A DNA stretch of 64,000 nt. Origin: JAJRTA01 sp965603125. Its GTDB lineage: Bacteria > Zixibacteria > MSB-5A5 > GN15 > FEB-12. The notes below the pieces were generated by a model. That model was not told where the DNA came from. It made no database searches and saw only the letters and a program-made list of their open reading frames with translations. Made by a program: the position numbers and the translations under genes. The DNA lies in NCBI GenBank assembly GCA_965603125.1, contig CBFDBU010000002.1:1-64000 (forward strand), in the 5' to 3' direction. The first letter of the stretch is position 1. Every line of letters starts with the position of its first letter. Below, one piece after another: positions 36,472 to 45,050 of the stretch.

Positions 36472-37377
36472 TTACAGGGACGCGCGAATGGCCGCGTAGT
36501 TATCGTACCGAAGGCGGTGGATCTCGCCCTGCTCGCAGGCCGTCTTGACGGCGCAGTCCGGCTCGTGCGTGTGGCTGCACGGTTGGAACCGGCATTGTCC
36601 GGCGTGCGTCTCGAACTCCGGATAATAATGCGGTAGTTCATCCTTGTCCACCTCCCACAACCCCATCACTTTCAGGCCGGGTGAGTCGACCACAAAGCCG
36701 CCGAAGGGGAGTTCAAACAACTCGATACTGGAGGTGGCGTGTCGACCCCGGTTGCTGGCAGCTGACACATGCAGCGTCTTTTGCTCAAGACCCGGTATCA
36801 GGTGATTGAGGAGAGCCGACTTGCCTACTCCCGAGTGACCGGTCAGGAGAGTGCGCCGCCCGACCAGTTGCCTCTTCAGGTCGCTTGCGCCGATGCCCTC
36901 AAGGGCGGAGACGAGGAAGACCGGGTAGCCGATTTCACGGTAAACGGTGACGACGGCATCGGCCTCAGGTAACCATCCCAGATCGACCTTGTTCACGATT
37001 ATCAGTGGCTCCAGCGAGCCGACCTGCGCCGCGATCAGGCAACGGTCGATCAGCCCCGGTTTCAACGCGGGAGATTTGATCGACACAACCACGGCCAACT
37101 GCTCCAAATTTGCCGCTATGACCTGCTTCCTGCCTTCCACCCCCTTGGCCGGTCGGCTGAACGATGTCCGCCGGGGCAGAACTTTCTCGATCACGCCGCT
37201 GTCGCCGCGGCCCGGCGATACCAGGACATCATCCCCGACCGCCACCGGTGTCGTCTGGTCGGCGTCAGTTTTGACTTTCCGGCGTATCTCGCATTTCAAC
37301 CGCGAAGCGTCGAACGCGCGTACCTCGAACAGCCGCCCCCTGGTGGCGACGACGATTCCCTGAATCTGCTCTTCCAT
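36472..37377 (-). CDS. rsgA: Ribosome small-subunit GTPase RsgA
   Basis: 301 residues from the ATG at 37377; an upstream TTG at 37422 is possible but without better signals. The order of motifs is the circular permutation of this family: an N-terminal OB fold (IQGIVVATRGRLFEVRA), NKVDLG (G4), GHSGVGKSALLNHL (G1), VVDSPGLK (G3), and a zinc site C-x4-C-x-H-x5-C (CRFQPCSHTHEPDC). It matures the 30S subunit. Confidence 0.95.
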   Translation of the reverse strand: MEEQIQGIVVATRGRLFEVRAFDASRLKCEIRRKVKTDADQTTPVAVGDDVLVSPGRGDSGVIEKVLPRRTSFSRPAKGVEGRKQVIAANLEQLAVVVSIKSPALKPGLIDRCLIAAQVGSLEPLIIVNKVDLGWLPEADAVVTVYREIGYPVFLVSALEGIGASDLKRQLVGRRTLLTGHSGVGKSALLNHLIPGLEQKTLHVSAASNRGRHATSSIELFELPFGGFVVDSPGLKVMGLWEVDKDELPHYYPEFETHAGQCRFQPCSHTHEPDCAVKTACEQGEIHRLRYDNYAAIRASL

Positions 37378-37578
37378 ATACAGATGAAATCTACCCTGCC
37401 CGGTCTCGGGTATCAAGGACAAACTGGAGCGCGTCCCTGCCCGACACCACGGTACCCCGCCCGACAGTGTCGGGTGGGTTCAAGGAAGAATCCCACCTGC
37501 CGCTCCGTTTTAGATGGGGTACCAATCCGTTGAAACTGCGGGGTTCGGCCTGCTGTCTTTTACTTCAATCAGAGCCAG

Positions 37579-37664
37579 GGGCAGGCGGGACGTCTGCCGC
37601 CCACCAAAACATCTCACTCGTTCAGGATGAATTCAACGGTATATGTCACCCAAACGCTTATGGG
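37579..37664 (+). repeat. 86-bp direct repeat, left copy (duplicated tonB 3' end)
   Basis: This matches 39548-39633 without gaps at 81 of 86 positions. Read on the - strand it encodes PISVWVTYTVEFILNE and a stop, the last 16 residues of the TonB-family protein at 39583-40311, plus 35 bases after that stop. No more of a tonB gene is present next to it. Confidence 0.9.
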
Positions 37665-37691
37665 ATTGCAGGTACGGACAGACTCAGAGTC

Positions 37692-37765
37692 GTGGTTGTA
37701 GTTCAGCTGGTTAGAACGTCCTGCCTTACACGCAGTGGGACGCGAGTTTGAGCTTCGGGAAAAAC
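37692..37765 (+). pseudogene. Decayed tRNA-Val-like sequence (anticodon TAC)
   Basis: D stem GTTC/GAAC (37701-37704, 37714-37717) encloses AGCTGGTTA. The anticodon arm CTGC-CTTACAC-GCAG (37721-37735) gives anticodon TAC. A T arm GCGAG-TTTGAGC-TTCGG (37742-37758) follows. Against a real tRNA it has an extra base before the anticodon stem, T for C in the TTC of the T loop, and an acceptor stem where only 4 of 7 pairs form. It is best read as a tRNA remnant, not a working gene. Confidence 0.55.
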
Positions 37766-37971
37766 CCCGACAACCAGGATATCAACGGCTTAGTCAAGAA
37801 TAAATGTGATACTAATCCGCATGTATCCCTGAAGAATCTAATAACAACTGTTTTGTGTCATACAATCCTCACACAGTAAACATATATCATAGTCTTCCGC
37901 AACAAACACCTGTTGCTCTCGTAAATAGAGAAATTGGACTAATATTCAATCAGTGAAATCGAGGATGAATC

Positions 37972-39453
37972 ATGATGAAGTTGGGATTGCTAAAGCAAAT
38001 TATTTTAATCACCTGTTTAACAAATGGAGTCTACGCGGCGGTTGAAATACCCGACACACCGGTTGGTATCAGGGCCGGAGAGATCATAGAATTAATGAAC
38101 GGGGGCGGTAAAATTAATCCTGAAGATTACGTCAAAGACAATTACAGCCCGGAATTCCGGGACGCTTTCCCGATGGCGCAACATCTGTCCGTTTTCACGT
38201 CAATGGCGGCTATTTTTGGGAAACTCACTGTTGAGAAAATTTCCGAATCCAGCGACTTTGAAATAGAGTTGAACTTGAAAGCTGAATCACGAGATGCCTA
38301 CCTTAGATTGGCTTTGAATGTTGAACCCGACAAACCCCATCGGATTACCTCCATGATGGTTGCACCGGTTCAACCTTCTGAAAAATCTGAAAAAGCTCAA
38401 TCGGAAAGCAAGGATGATAAAAGCAAAATCAAATCGGACAAAAAACAAAACCTCAAATTTCTGGATAAGGACAAACTCCACCAGACCTTGACTCAGAAGG
38501 CTCAAAATAATGAGTTTTCAGGGACGGTTATGATCGCCAGAGACGGCGAAATCTTATTTCATCATGCCTATGGCTTTGCTTCCAAAAGATTCAAAGCAAA
38601 AAATACCCTGGAGACAAAATATAATCTGGGTTCCTGCAACAAGCTGTTTACGGTTATCGGTATCTCCCAGTTGATGCAGAGAGGGGATTTGTCAATTGAT
38701 GATCCGATCGGCAAATACCTTGATTCTTTTCCCGTCGAAATCGCGGATAATGTTACCATCAGGCATCTATTGCAAATGCGGGCCGGCTGGGGCGATTACT
38801 GGGCTAATGAATATTATCTGGAAAATCGGAACCAGCTTCGCGATGTATCTGACTACATGGAATTCATTAAAAATATCCCACTTGATTTCGAACCGGGATC
38901 CAATTTTCAGCATTGCAATACCTGCTATGAAATAATGGGTGCGATAATCGAAGTCGTATCAGGTATGGATTACTTCGATTATATCAGGGAAAATATCTAT
39001 GAGCAGGTTGGGATGGAGAACTCGGACAGTTACGACCGGGACGGGCCTGCAGATAATCTGGCGGTAGGGTATACCAATATGAATCGCTACGCTACCGACG
39101 ACAATAAATATGTCTGGTCAAATGCCTATATTCTCTCACCCCGCGGCACTCCGGCCGGAGGTGGTTATTCCACAACTGGTGATTTACTCAAGTTCGACAA
39201 TGCCCTTAGAAACTACAAACTCCTGAATCAAGCGTATACTCATTTCCTGTTAAACCACTGGGAAGGATCGCCGGAAGATGATCCGGGTTTACCATCGCGT
39301 CTTTCCCGCACCGCCGGTGGTGCGCCCGGAGTCAGTGCTGAGATCGCCCGGGATTTCAAGCATGGCTATACCATAATTGTATTATCCAATTATGATTTCC
39401 CTGTCGCCAATGACGTTGCCGCTGAGATCATACAAGATCTTGGTCTGATGTAA
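37972..39453 (+). CDS. Serine beta-lactamase-fold hydrolase, AT-rich
   Basis: 493 residues with a signal peptide (KLGLLKQIILITCLTNGVYA). Residues 28-135 form a small alpha/beta domain, followed by a Lys/Ser/Glu linker (138-165) and a class C beta-lactamase/esterase-like domain. Ser221 and Lys224 (GSCNK) are the S-x-x-K pair. The usual Y-x-N is His314-Cys-Asn316 (FQHCNTCYEIMG), so the tyrosine base is replaced. The third motif is degenerate (AGGAPG). Family members act on peptides, esters or beta-lactams. Codon use is AT-rich unlike the neighbours, and it is flanked by an 86-bp direct repeat, pointing to transfer. Confidence 0.82.
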   Translation: MMKLGLLKQIILITCLTNGVYAAVEIPDTPVGIRAGEIIELMNGGGKINPEDYVKDNYSPEFRDAFPMAQHLSVFTSMAAIFGKLTVEKISESSDFEIELNLKAESRDAYLRLALNVEPDKPHRITSMMVAPVQPSEKSEKAQSESKDDKSKIKSDKKQNLKFLDKDKLHQTLTQKAQNNEFSGTVMIARDGEILFHHAYGFASKRFKAKNTLETKYNLGSCNKLFTVIGISQLMQRGDLSIDDPIGKYLDSFPVEIADNVTIRHLLQMRAGWGDYWANEYYLENRNQLRDVSDYMEFIKNIPLDFEPGSNFQHCNTCYEIMGAIIEVVSGMDYFDYIRENIYEQVGMENSDSYDRDGPADNLAVGYTNMNRYATDDNKYVWSNAYILSPRGTPAGGGYSTTGDLLKFDNALRNYKLLNQAYTHFLLNHWEGSPEDDPGLPSRLSRTAGGAPGVSAEIARDFKHGYTIIVLSNYDFPVANDVAAEIIQDLGLM

Positions 39454-39547
39454 CTCTCGGCTCCGCTTGTTTCTGCCTTACATCAAACCACATCCGATAA
39501 GTTCTGTGTTTTGAAGGCGGTGGATAACACCGCGATCATCGAGAATA

Positions 39548-39633
39548 GGGCAGACGGGATGTCTGCCGCCCACGAAAACATCTCACTCGTTCAGGATGAA
39601 TTCAACGGTATATGTCACCCACACGCTGATGGG
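39548..39633 (+). repeat. 86-bp direct repeat, right copy (within tonB 3' end)
   Basis: Right partner of 37579-37664. It spans the tonB stop codon and 35 bases after it, including the small inverted repeat GGCAGAC/GTCTGCC (39549-39567). Confidence 0.9.
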
Positions 39634-40311
39634 GCGGCCGTTCTGGATGCCGGGAGTGAACTTGTTCTTGTACGCCGCTTTCACTGCCGCCTCATCCAGC
39701 ATGGCGCTTCCGGATGATACATAAGCCACCGCCCTGCGCACACTGCCGTCCTTGCCCACAAGAGCCTGTATAATCACCACCCCTTCCATGCCTGCCAGCC
39801 TGGCCGGTCGCGGGTAGTCAGGCTGCTCGCGGAAGATCATCTCCGGCCGCTTCTCCATGGGAACGAACTTGGTGATCTCGGGAATGGGATCATCACCGAG
39901 GTCGACGATGATACCCACGCCGTCGGAAGGAATATCACCACTGGATCGGCCGAACTCGGCCAGGTCCTGCCGGCTGGCAATGACGACATCCTCATCAATC
40001 ATTTCCTCGTCAGGTACCGCCGTAGGGATACCGACCCTCGCCTGGACCTTCTGAGGCCTGACAACTCGTACCTGAGGCTCGCTGCGGATAATGCTCGGAG
40101 GGGGAACAAACTTGAGGGAGATTATCAATCTGTCTGGTGGCGGCGTGATCACCTCCGCTCCCGAAAGGGCATCCACTAACCAGGCTGTTCCCAGAACGGC
40201 CAGGACCAGCAGAATCGTCAGGCCGTTGCTCATCAGCATGTTGCGCTGGTAGGTGGCCTTAAGGAGACTGGCTCCATAGGGCGTGTAGATAACGTTATTG
40301 GCTGGTGTCAT
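39583..40311 (-). CDS. TonB-family energy transducer
   Basis: 242 residues. One membrane helix (LTILLVLAVLGTAWLVDAL, about 31-49) is followed by a periplasmic spacer with few prolines and a TonB C-terminal domain (about 160-240: QPDYPRPARLAGMEGVVIIQ, then LDEAAVKAAYKNKFTPG). It would couple the proton gradient to outer-membrane receptors. No exbB/exbD is in the window. The 3' end is duplicated at 37579-37664. Confidence 0.88.
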   Translation of the reverse strand: MTPANNVIYTPYGASLLKATYQRNMLMSNGLTILLVLAVLGTAWLVDALSGAEVITPPPDRLIISLKFVPPPSIIRSEPQVRVVRPQKVQARVGIPTAVPDEEMIDEDVVIASRQDLAEFGRSSGDIPSDGVGIIVDLGDDPIPEITKFVPMEKRPEMIFREQPDYPRPARLAGMEGVVIIQALVGKDGSVRRAVAYVSSGSAMLDEAAVKAAYKNKFTPGIQNGRPISVWVTYTVEFILNE

Positions 40312-40421
40312 AATACATCACCTCACTCTCATGCCTCATGCGAGGCTCCCCGACCGATTGATCACTCCTTGCTGCAAACGGCCCTCATTGAGAAAGACGA
40401 ACGAGAGCGGCGATTGTTTAG

Positions 40422-40751
40422 CCCGAACCACAAGAACAACTTGTTGAGTGGTTTTTCTCCGGCGGGGCGCTGGGGAATATCATCGATCGCATCCGCCTCG
40501 GCAAGGTAGTCGACTTTATCGATGTGGATATTTCCGACGTGAGCCTGTTCGGTCGTGAATTGGAACGTTGGTGGACGTTCAACATCGCCGACAATGCCAT
40601 CACCTGCGCCATTATCGTGCTGCTGATCCGGATATTCTTTGTCCGACAGTATCCTTCGGTCGAACCGGCCGAGGCACCGGAGACGTCGCCCGCGCGTTGC
40701 CTCATTGAAAGATGTCACCGAAGATTTCGTGGTGATCACGGCCAAGCTTAA
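40422..40751 (+). pseudogene. lspA: 5'-truncated lspA (signal peptidase II) remnant
   Basis: About 109 codons up to TAA at 40749-40751. They encode FFSGGALGNIIDRIRLGKVV then DFIDVDIS, and RWWTFNIADNAITCAIIVLL, the C-terminal part of LspA with both regions that carry the catalytic aspartates. The first half, with the first membrane helices, is missing: a stop at 40419-40421 lies just before the remnant and no start or ribosome-binding site is seen. It ends 72 bases before secA. Confidence 0.75.
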
Positions 40752-40823
40752 ACACTGTGATTGCCTTGACAGCCCGAATTTCGTATGCTCAGAGTGACTG
40801 AACACTTAAGAGTATGCGAGGAC

Positions 40824-43799
40824 ATGAAAAACCTGATTACAAAGATATTCGGCACCAAGCACGAGCGGGACGCTAAGAACATGCAGCCGCTGGTGGATGA
40901 GATAAACCGGTTCTACGCCGAACTGGAGAAGCTGAGCGAGGAGGAACTCAAAGCCAGGACCGACGATTTCAGAAGGCGTCTTAAAGAAGGCGAGACGCTC
41001 GATGAAATCATGCCGGAGGCGTTCGCCGTTGTCAAGGAAGCCTGCCGTCGTCACCTGGGTCAGACGTGGGAAGTGGCCGGAATCGAGACAGAGTGGAACA
41101 TGGTCCATTTTGACGTTCAGCTTATCGGCGGGATCGCGCTCCACCAGGGAAAGATCGCCGAGATGGCCACCGGCGAGGGCAAGACGGTCGTGGCCACGTT
41201 GCCGGTTTATCTCAACGCTCTGGAAGGCAAGGGAGTCCATATCGTCACGGTCAACGACTACCTCGCCCTCCGTGACCGCGACTGGATGGGCAGGATCTAC
41301 GAGTATCTCGGCCTCACCGTGGGCGTTATCCAGAACCAGATGACCAACGCCGAACGCCGCGAAATGTACTCGTGCGACGTCACTTTCGGCACCGCCAATG
41401 AGTTCGGGTTCGACTACCTTCGCGACAACATGTGCCAGCGAGCCGAAGACCGCGCCCATCGCAATTTCCACTATGCCATTATTGACGAAGTCGACTCCAT
41501 CCTTGTGGACGAGGCTCGAACTCCCCTGATAATCTCCGGCATGGTGGAGTCGTCGGGGCACGACCGCTATAGCCAGATGAAGCCGACGGTCGAGAAGATC
41601 GTCCGCAAACAGACGGTGCTTGTCAACGACATGCTCTCCAGGGCGGAAAAACTGCTCGCCGGCGAGAAAGCCGAAGACGAATTCGAGGCCGGCATCCAGT
41701 TGCTGGCGGTTAACCGCGGTGCTCCCAAGGCCAAACGACTGCTCAAAATCCTCAAAGAGCCGGGCATGAAAAAGCTGATGACGAGCGTCGAGTCGGCTTT
41801 CATGCGTGACAAGAAACTCCACGAAATCGACGACCGCCTCTACTACTTCATAGACGAGCGGGAGCACACCATTGCCCTGACCGACACGGGCACGGTGCAA
41901 CTGTCCCCTGAAGAGCAGAAGCTGTTCGAAATACCGGACATCTCTACCATGCTCTCGGAACTTGACGGCAACGAATCACTCTCAGACGAGGAGCGGAAGC
42001 AGAAGACGGACGAGATCTACCGCGTCCACGGCGAGCGCTCCGAGAAAGTCCATGCCATCAGCCAGCTCCTGCGCGCCTATTCGCTGTATGAGAAGGACGC
42101 CGAGTACGTCGTCCAGGACGGCAAGGTGATGATTGTCGATGAGTTCACCGGTCGTATTCTGGCAGGTCGCCGCTACAGCGACGGCCTCCACCAGGCTATC
42201 GAGGCCAAGGAAGGAGTTCGCATCGAAGCGGAATCGCAGACGCTCGCGACGGTGACTCTTCAGAATTACTTCCGCATGTACGACAAGCTCGCCGGCATGA
42301 CCGGAACCGCCGAAACCGAGGCGCAGGAATTTTTCGACATCTACAAGTTAGACGTCATGGTCATCCCGACCAATGTATCGGTCGTGCGCGATGACCGAGA
42401 CGACCGTATCTACCGCACCCGCCGTGAGAAATACAACGCCATCATCAAGGAGATAAAAGAGAAGCACGAGAACGGCCAGCCGGTCCTTGTGGGCACTGTC
42501 ACGGTTGACGTCTCCGAGACCCTTTCCCGCATGCTCAAAAGAGCCGGGATACCGCACAACGTCCTCAACGCCAAACACCATCAGAAAGAGGCGGAAATCA
42601 TCGCCCACGCCGGAGGTAGCGGCGCCGTGACGATAGCCACTAACATGGCCGGACGCGGCACGGACATCAAGCTCGGTGAGGGCGTTGTGGAACGCGGCGG
42701 GTTGCACATCGTCGGCACCGGGCGTCACGAGTCACGGCGTATCGACCGCCAGTTGCGCGGGCGGTCCGGCCGCCAGGGCGATCCCGGTTCCTCGCTGTTT
42801 TTCCTCTCGCTCGAGGACGACCTCATGCGCCTGTTCGGCGGTGACCGCCTGGGCACGGTCATGGACAAGCTGGGCGTCGAGGAAGGCGAGGTCATCGCAC
42901 ACGGCATGGTGACCAAGGCCATTGAACGGGCGCAGAAAAAAGTCGAGGCCCAGAACTTCGCCATCCGCAAACACACTCTCGACTATGACGACGTGATGAA
43001 CGTCCAGCGTAAATGGATCTACGAGCGCCGCCTGGCCGCCCTCGAACGGGAATCGATCAAGGACGAAGTAGTGGAACTGATCGAGGATGTCCTCGTGGGT
43101 TTGATCGACGCCCACTGCCCGGAGAAGCTGCACCCCGAGGAGTGGAACCTGAAGGGCTTCACCGAGGAACTGCGCAAGATCTACCTGCTCAACCTTCAGT
43201 TCAAGCCGGAGGATATCGAGAAGCTGACGCGTGAATCGCTCAAGGAGAACGTTCTGGGGGCGATCATGGCTTTCTACACCCAGAAGGAAGCCGCTTACGG
43301 CGAGGAAGTCATGCGCCAGTTGGAGCGCTACGCCGTGCTGTCGACAATCGACCACCACTGGCGCGACCACCTTGCTGAAGTCGAGGAGCTTCGGGCGGGA
43401 ATCGGACTGCGGGCTTACCACGGCGGGATGGGCAAGCCGATCGACATCTACAAGCGCGAGGCGTTCAAGATATTCCAGGACATGGTGGAGACGGTCGACC
43501 GGGAAATTATCAATCTCGTCTACAAGCTGCGGGTGAACGTGCCTGAGAAATCGCGCTCCGAGCGCCGCCGCGAAACGCAAATGGTCACCTCACACGCCGA
43601 CACGACCGGCATGGGCCTGTCTGCCCCCCCGCCGTCGGTGGAAGGCGCTCCACAGGAGAAAAACCCCATGGCCGAGGCCTCCCAGGCCGGTAAACAGAAC
43701 CGCACTTTTCGCCGTCAGGTGCCCAAGGTCGGACGCAACGATCCCTGCCCCTGCGGCTCCGGCAAGAAATACAAAAAATGCCACGGGAAAGGGGAGTAG
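40824..43799 (+). CDS. secA: Preprotein translocase ATPase SecA
   Basis: 991 residues from the ATG at 40824; an earlier in-frame start at 40785 is less likely because SecA proteins begin near MKNLITKIFG. Markers: EMATGEGKTVVATLP (Walker A), IIDEVDSILVDEARTPLI (DEAD-type Walker B), TNMAGRGTDIKLG, and QLRGRSGRQGDPGSS. The C-terminal zinc tail is RNDPCPCGSGKKYKKCHG. An extra segment of about 90 residues after the DEVD region (roughly 245-345) is typical of large SecA proteins in FCB bacteria. It drives Sec export of the many signal-peptide proteins here. Confidence 0.97.
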   Translation: MKNLITKIFGTKHERDAKNMQPLVDEINRFYAELEKLSEEELKARTDDFRRRLKEGETLDEIMPEAFAVVKEACRRHLGQTWEVAGIETEWNMVHFDVQLIGGIALHQGKIAEMATGEGKTVVATLPVYLNALEGKGVHIVTVNDYLALRDRDWMGRIYEYLGLTVGVIQNQMTNAERREMYSCDVTFGTANEFGFDYLRDNMCQRAEDRAHRNFHYAIIDEVDSILVDEARTPLIISGMVESSGHDRYSQMKPTVEKIVRKQTVLVNDMLSRAEKLLAGEKAEDEFEAGIQLLAVNRGAPKAKRLLKILKEPGMKKLMTSVESAFMRDKKLHEIDDRLYYFIDEREHTIALTDTGTVQLSPEEQKLFEIPDISTMLSELDGNESLSDEERKQKTDEIYRVHGERSEKVHAISQLLRAYSLYEKDAEYVVQDGKVMIVDEFTGRILAGRRYSDGLHQAIEAKEGVRIEAESQTLATVTLQNYFRMYDKLAGMTGTAETEAQEFFDIYKLDVMVIPTNVSVVRDDRDDRIYRTRREKYNAIIKEIKEKHENGQPVLVGTVTVDVSETLSRMLKRAGIPHNVLNAKHHQKEAEIIAHAGGSGAVTIATNMAGRGTDIKLGEGVVERGGLHIVGTGRHESRRIDRQLRGRSGRQGDPGSSLFFLSLEDDLMRLFGGDRLGTVMDKLGVEEGEVIAHGMVTKAIERAQKKVEAQNFAIRKHTLDYDDVMNVQRKWIYERRLAALERESIKDEVVELIEDVLVGLIDAHCPEKLHPEEWNLKGFTEELRKIYLLNLQFKPEDIEKLTRESLKENVLGAIMAFYTQKEAAYGEEVMRQLERYAVLSTIDHHWRDHLAEVEELRAGIGLRAYHGGMGKPIDIYKREAFKIFQDMVETVDREIINLVYKLRVNVPEKSRSERRRETQMVTSHADTTGMGLSAPPPSVEGAPQEKNPMAEASQAGKQNRTFRRQVPKVGRNDPCPCGSGKKYKKCHGKGE

Positions 43800-43845
43800 G
43801 GGTGCGAACTGTCACTCTGATAGGCGGCGGAAGCAGGAATTGGCC

Positions 43846-43875
43846 TTGACTATGATGGCAGCAGAGAATCATATT
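43846..43875 (+). promoter_or_regulatory. Possible promoter before the methyltransferase
   Basis: TTGACT (43846-43851), an 18-base spacer and CATATT (43870-43875) lie in an AT-rich stretch about 175 bases before the methyltransferase gene. Confidence 0.3.
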
Positions 43876-44050
43876 GTTTTTGAATGAATGTGGTGCGAAT
43901 CTTGATAATTGAGATTTTAGTGAGATTGGCGAATGCCTCAATCTCCGCCACAACCAATAACGAGGTAAGGAATGAGAATACCGAGTCATCGCCGTCAACA
44001 TCGCCAGCGAAGGCTAACCTAGCGACACCGTCATGGCGGGGCTATGAAAA

Positions 44051-45040
44051 ATGAAGAACAATCCATTACCAAGACTTGATGAAAACGAGGAGATTCGAAA
44101 AAAACTGCTTCCTCATTGCCGCTTGACAACCGGCGATATCTGGCATGATCCTCAAGGAAAACATCGTGTGGGATGTCTTGATGCAACGAATGAAGAGCAC
44201 GTTCAACAACTCCATAATGGTACATTTGCTAAGCTCGCTATACACGACCCACCATATAACCTGGTTGCATTTGAAGAACGCCGTCTTCATGAGTTCATTG
44301 ATTGGTGCGAACAATGGGTCAGGAATTCGGTGAACCATTTGACAAAAGATTCTTCTCTATACATATGGCTTGGCGCTGACCAGAAAAACAGTTTTCAACC
44401 TTTACCAGATTTTATGGTAATGATGCGGTACATCAAGGAGGTCAAGTCCCGCTCATTCATAACGATGAGAAATCAAAGAGGATACGGTACACAGAAAAAT
44501 TGGATGGCAGTAAGACAGGAACTTCTCTATTACACAAAGGGACAACCTTACTTTTCAGTACAGTATACCGATATCCCCAAAATACTGCGTGGGTATTACA
44601 AAGAGGTGGGTGGGCAGCTAACTGAAAACGGAGAGCGCAGCAAGTCGAATAACATAAGACCAGGCAATGTGTGGGTAGACATCCAACAAGTCTTTTATCG
44701 CATGGAAGAAAACGTATCAGGTTGCTATGCCCAGAAGCCTTTGAAATGTATTGACCGCATAATCACTTCGAGTTCGCAAAAAGGTGATCTGGTAGCTGAC
44801 TATTTTGCTCACTCCGGTACCACATTGATTTCAGCGGAATACTTGGGCAGAAAATGTTTCACAATGGATATTGACCCAATATTTTGTGAGATAGCAATTC
44901 GTCGCCTTGAGCAATTTAGGTTGACCGGGCGCATAGGTTGGCAAAACACACATCCTTTTGAAGGCATTACTTCACTTAAGACCGAAAACAACAACAAAAC
45001 GAAAGGGCGGGGTGCTCAAATTCAAGGAACTTTGTTTTAG
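44051..45040 (+). CDS. Site-specific DNA methyltransferase (amino-methyl type)
   Basis: 329 residues. Motif IV is DPPYN (66-70) and comes before motif I, seen as DYFAHSGTTLISAEYLG near 248-270, followed by DIDP. This order fits the beta class of N4-cytosine or N6-adenine methyltransferases. The target sequence cannot be read from the protein. The gene is AT-rich compared with secA upstream and asnS downstream and is followed after 10 bases by a nuclease-like gene, so it is likely the modification half of a restriction-modification system gained by transfer. Confidence 0.88.
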   Translation: MKNNPLPRLDENEEIRKKLLPHCRLTTGDIWHDPQGKHRVGCLDATNEEHVQQLHNGTFAKLAIHDPPYNLVAFEERRLHEFIDWCEQWVRNSVNHLTKDSSLYIWLGADQKNSFQPLPDFMVMMRYIKEVKSRSFITMRNQRGYGTQKNWMAVRQELLYYTKGQPYFSVQYTDIPKILRGYYKEVGGQLTENGERSKSNNIRPGNVWVDIQQVFYRMEENVSGCYAQKPLKCIDRIITSSSQKGDLVADYFAHSGTTLISAEYLGRKCFTMDIDPIFCEIAIRRLEQFRLTGRIGWQNTHPFEGITSLKTENNNKTKGRGAQIQGTLF

Positions 45041-45050
45041 TAGCAAGAAT

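Larger units (their letters stand above)
37378..37971. other. Intergenic region with tonB-end copy and tRNA-like remnant
   Basis: 594 bases without an intact gene. It holds an inverted repeat near 37457-37479, the first copy of an 86-bp direct repeat, a decayed tRNA-like sequence, and then a change to AT-rich sequence leading to the serine hydrolase gene. Confidence 0.75.
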
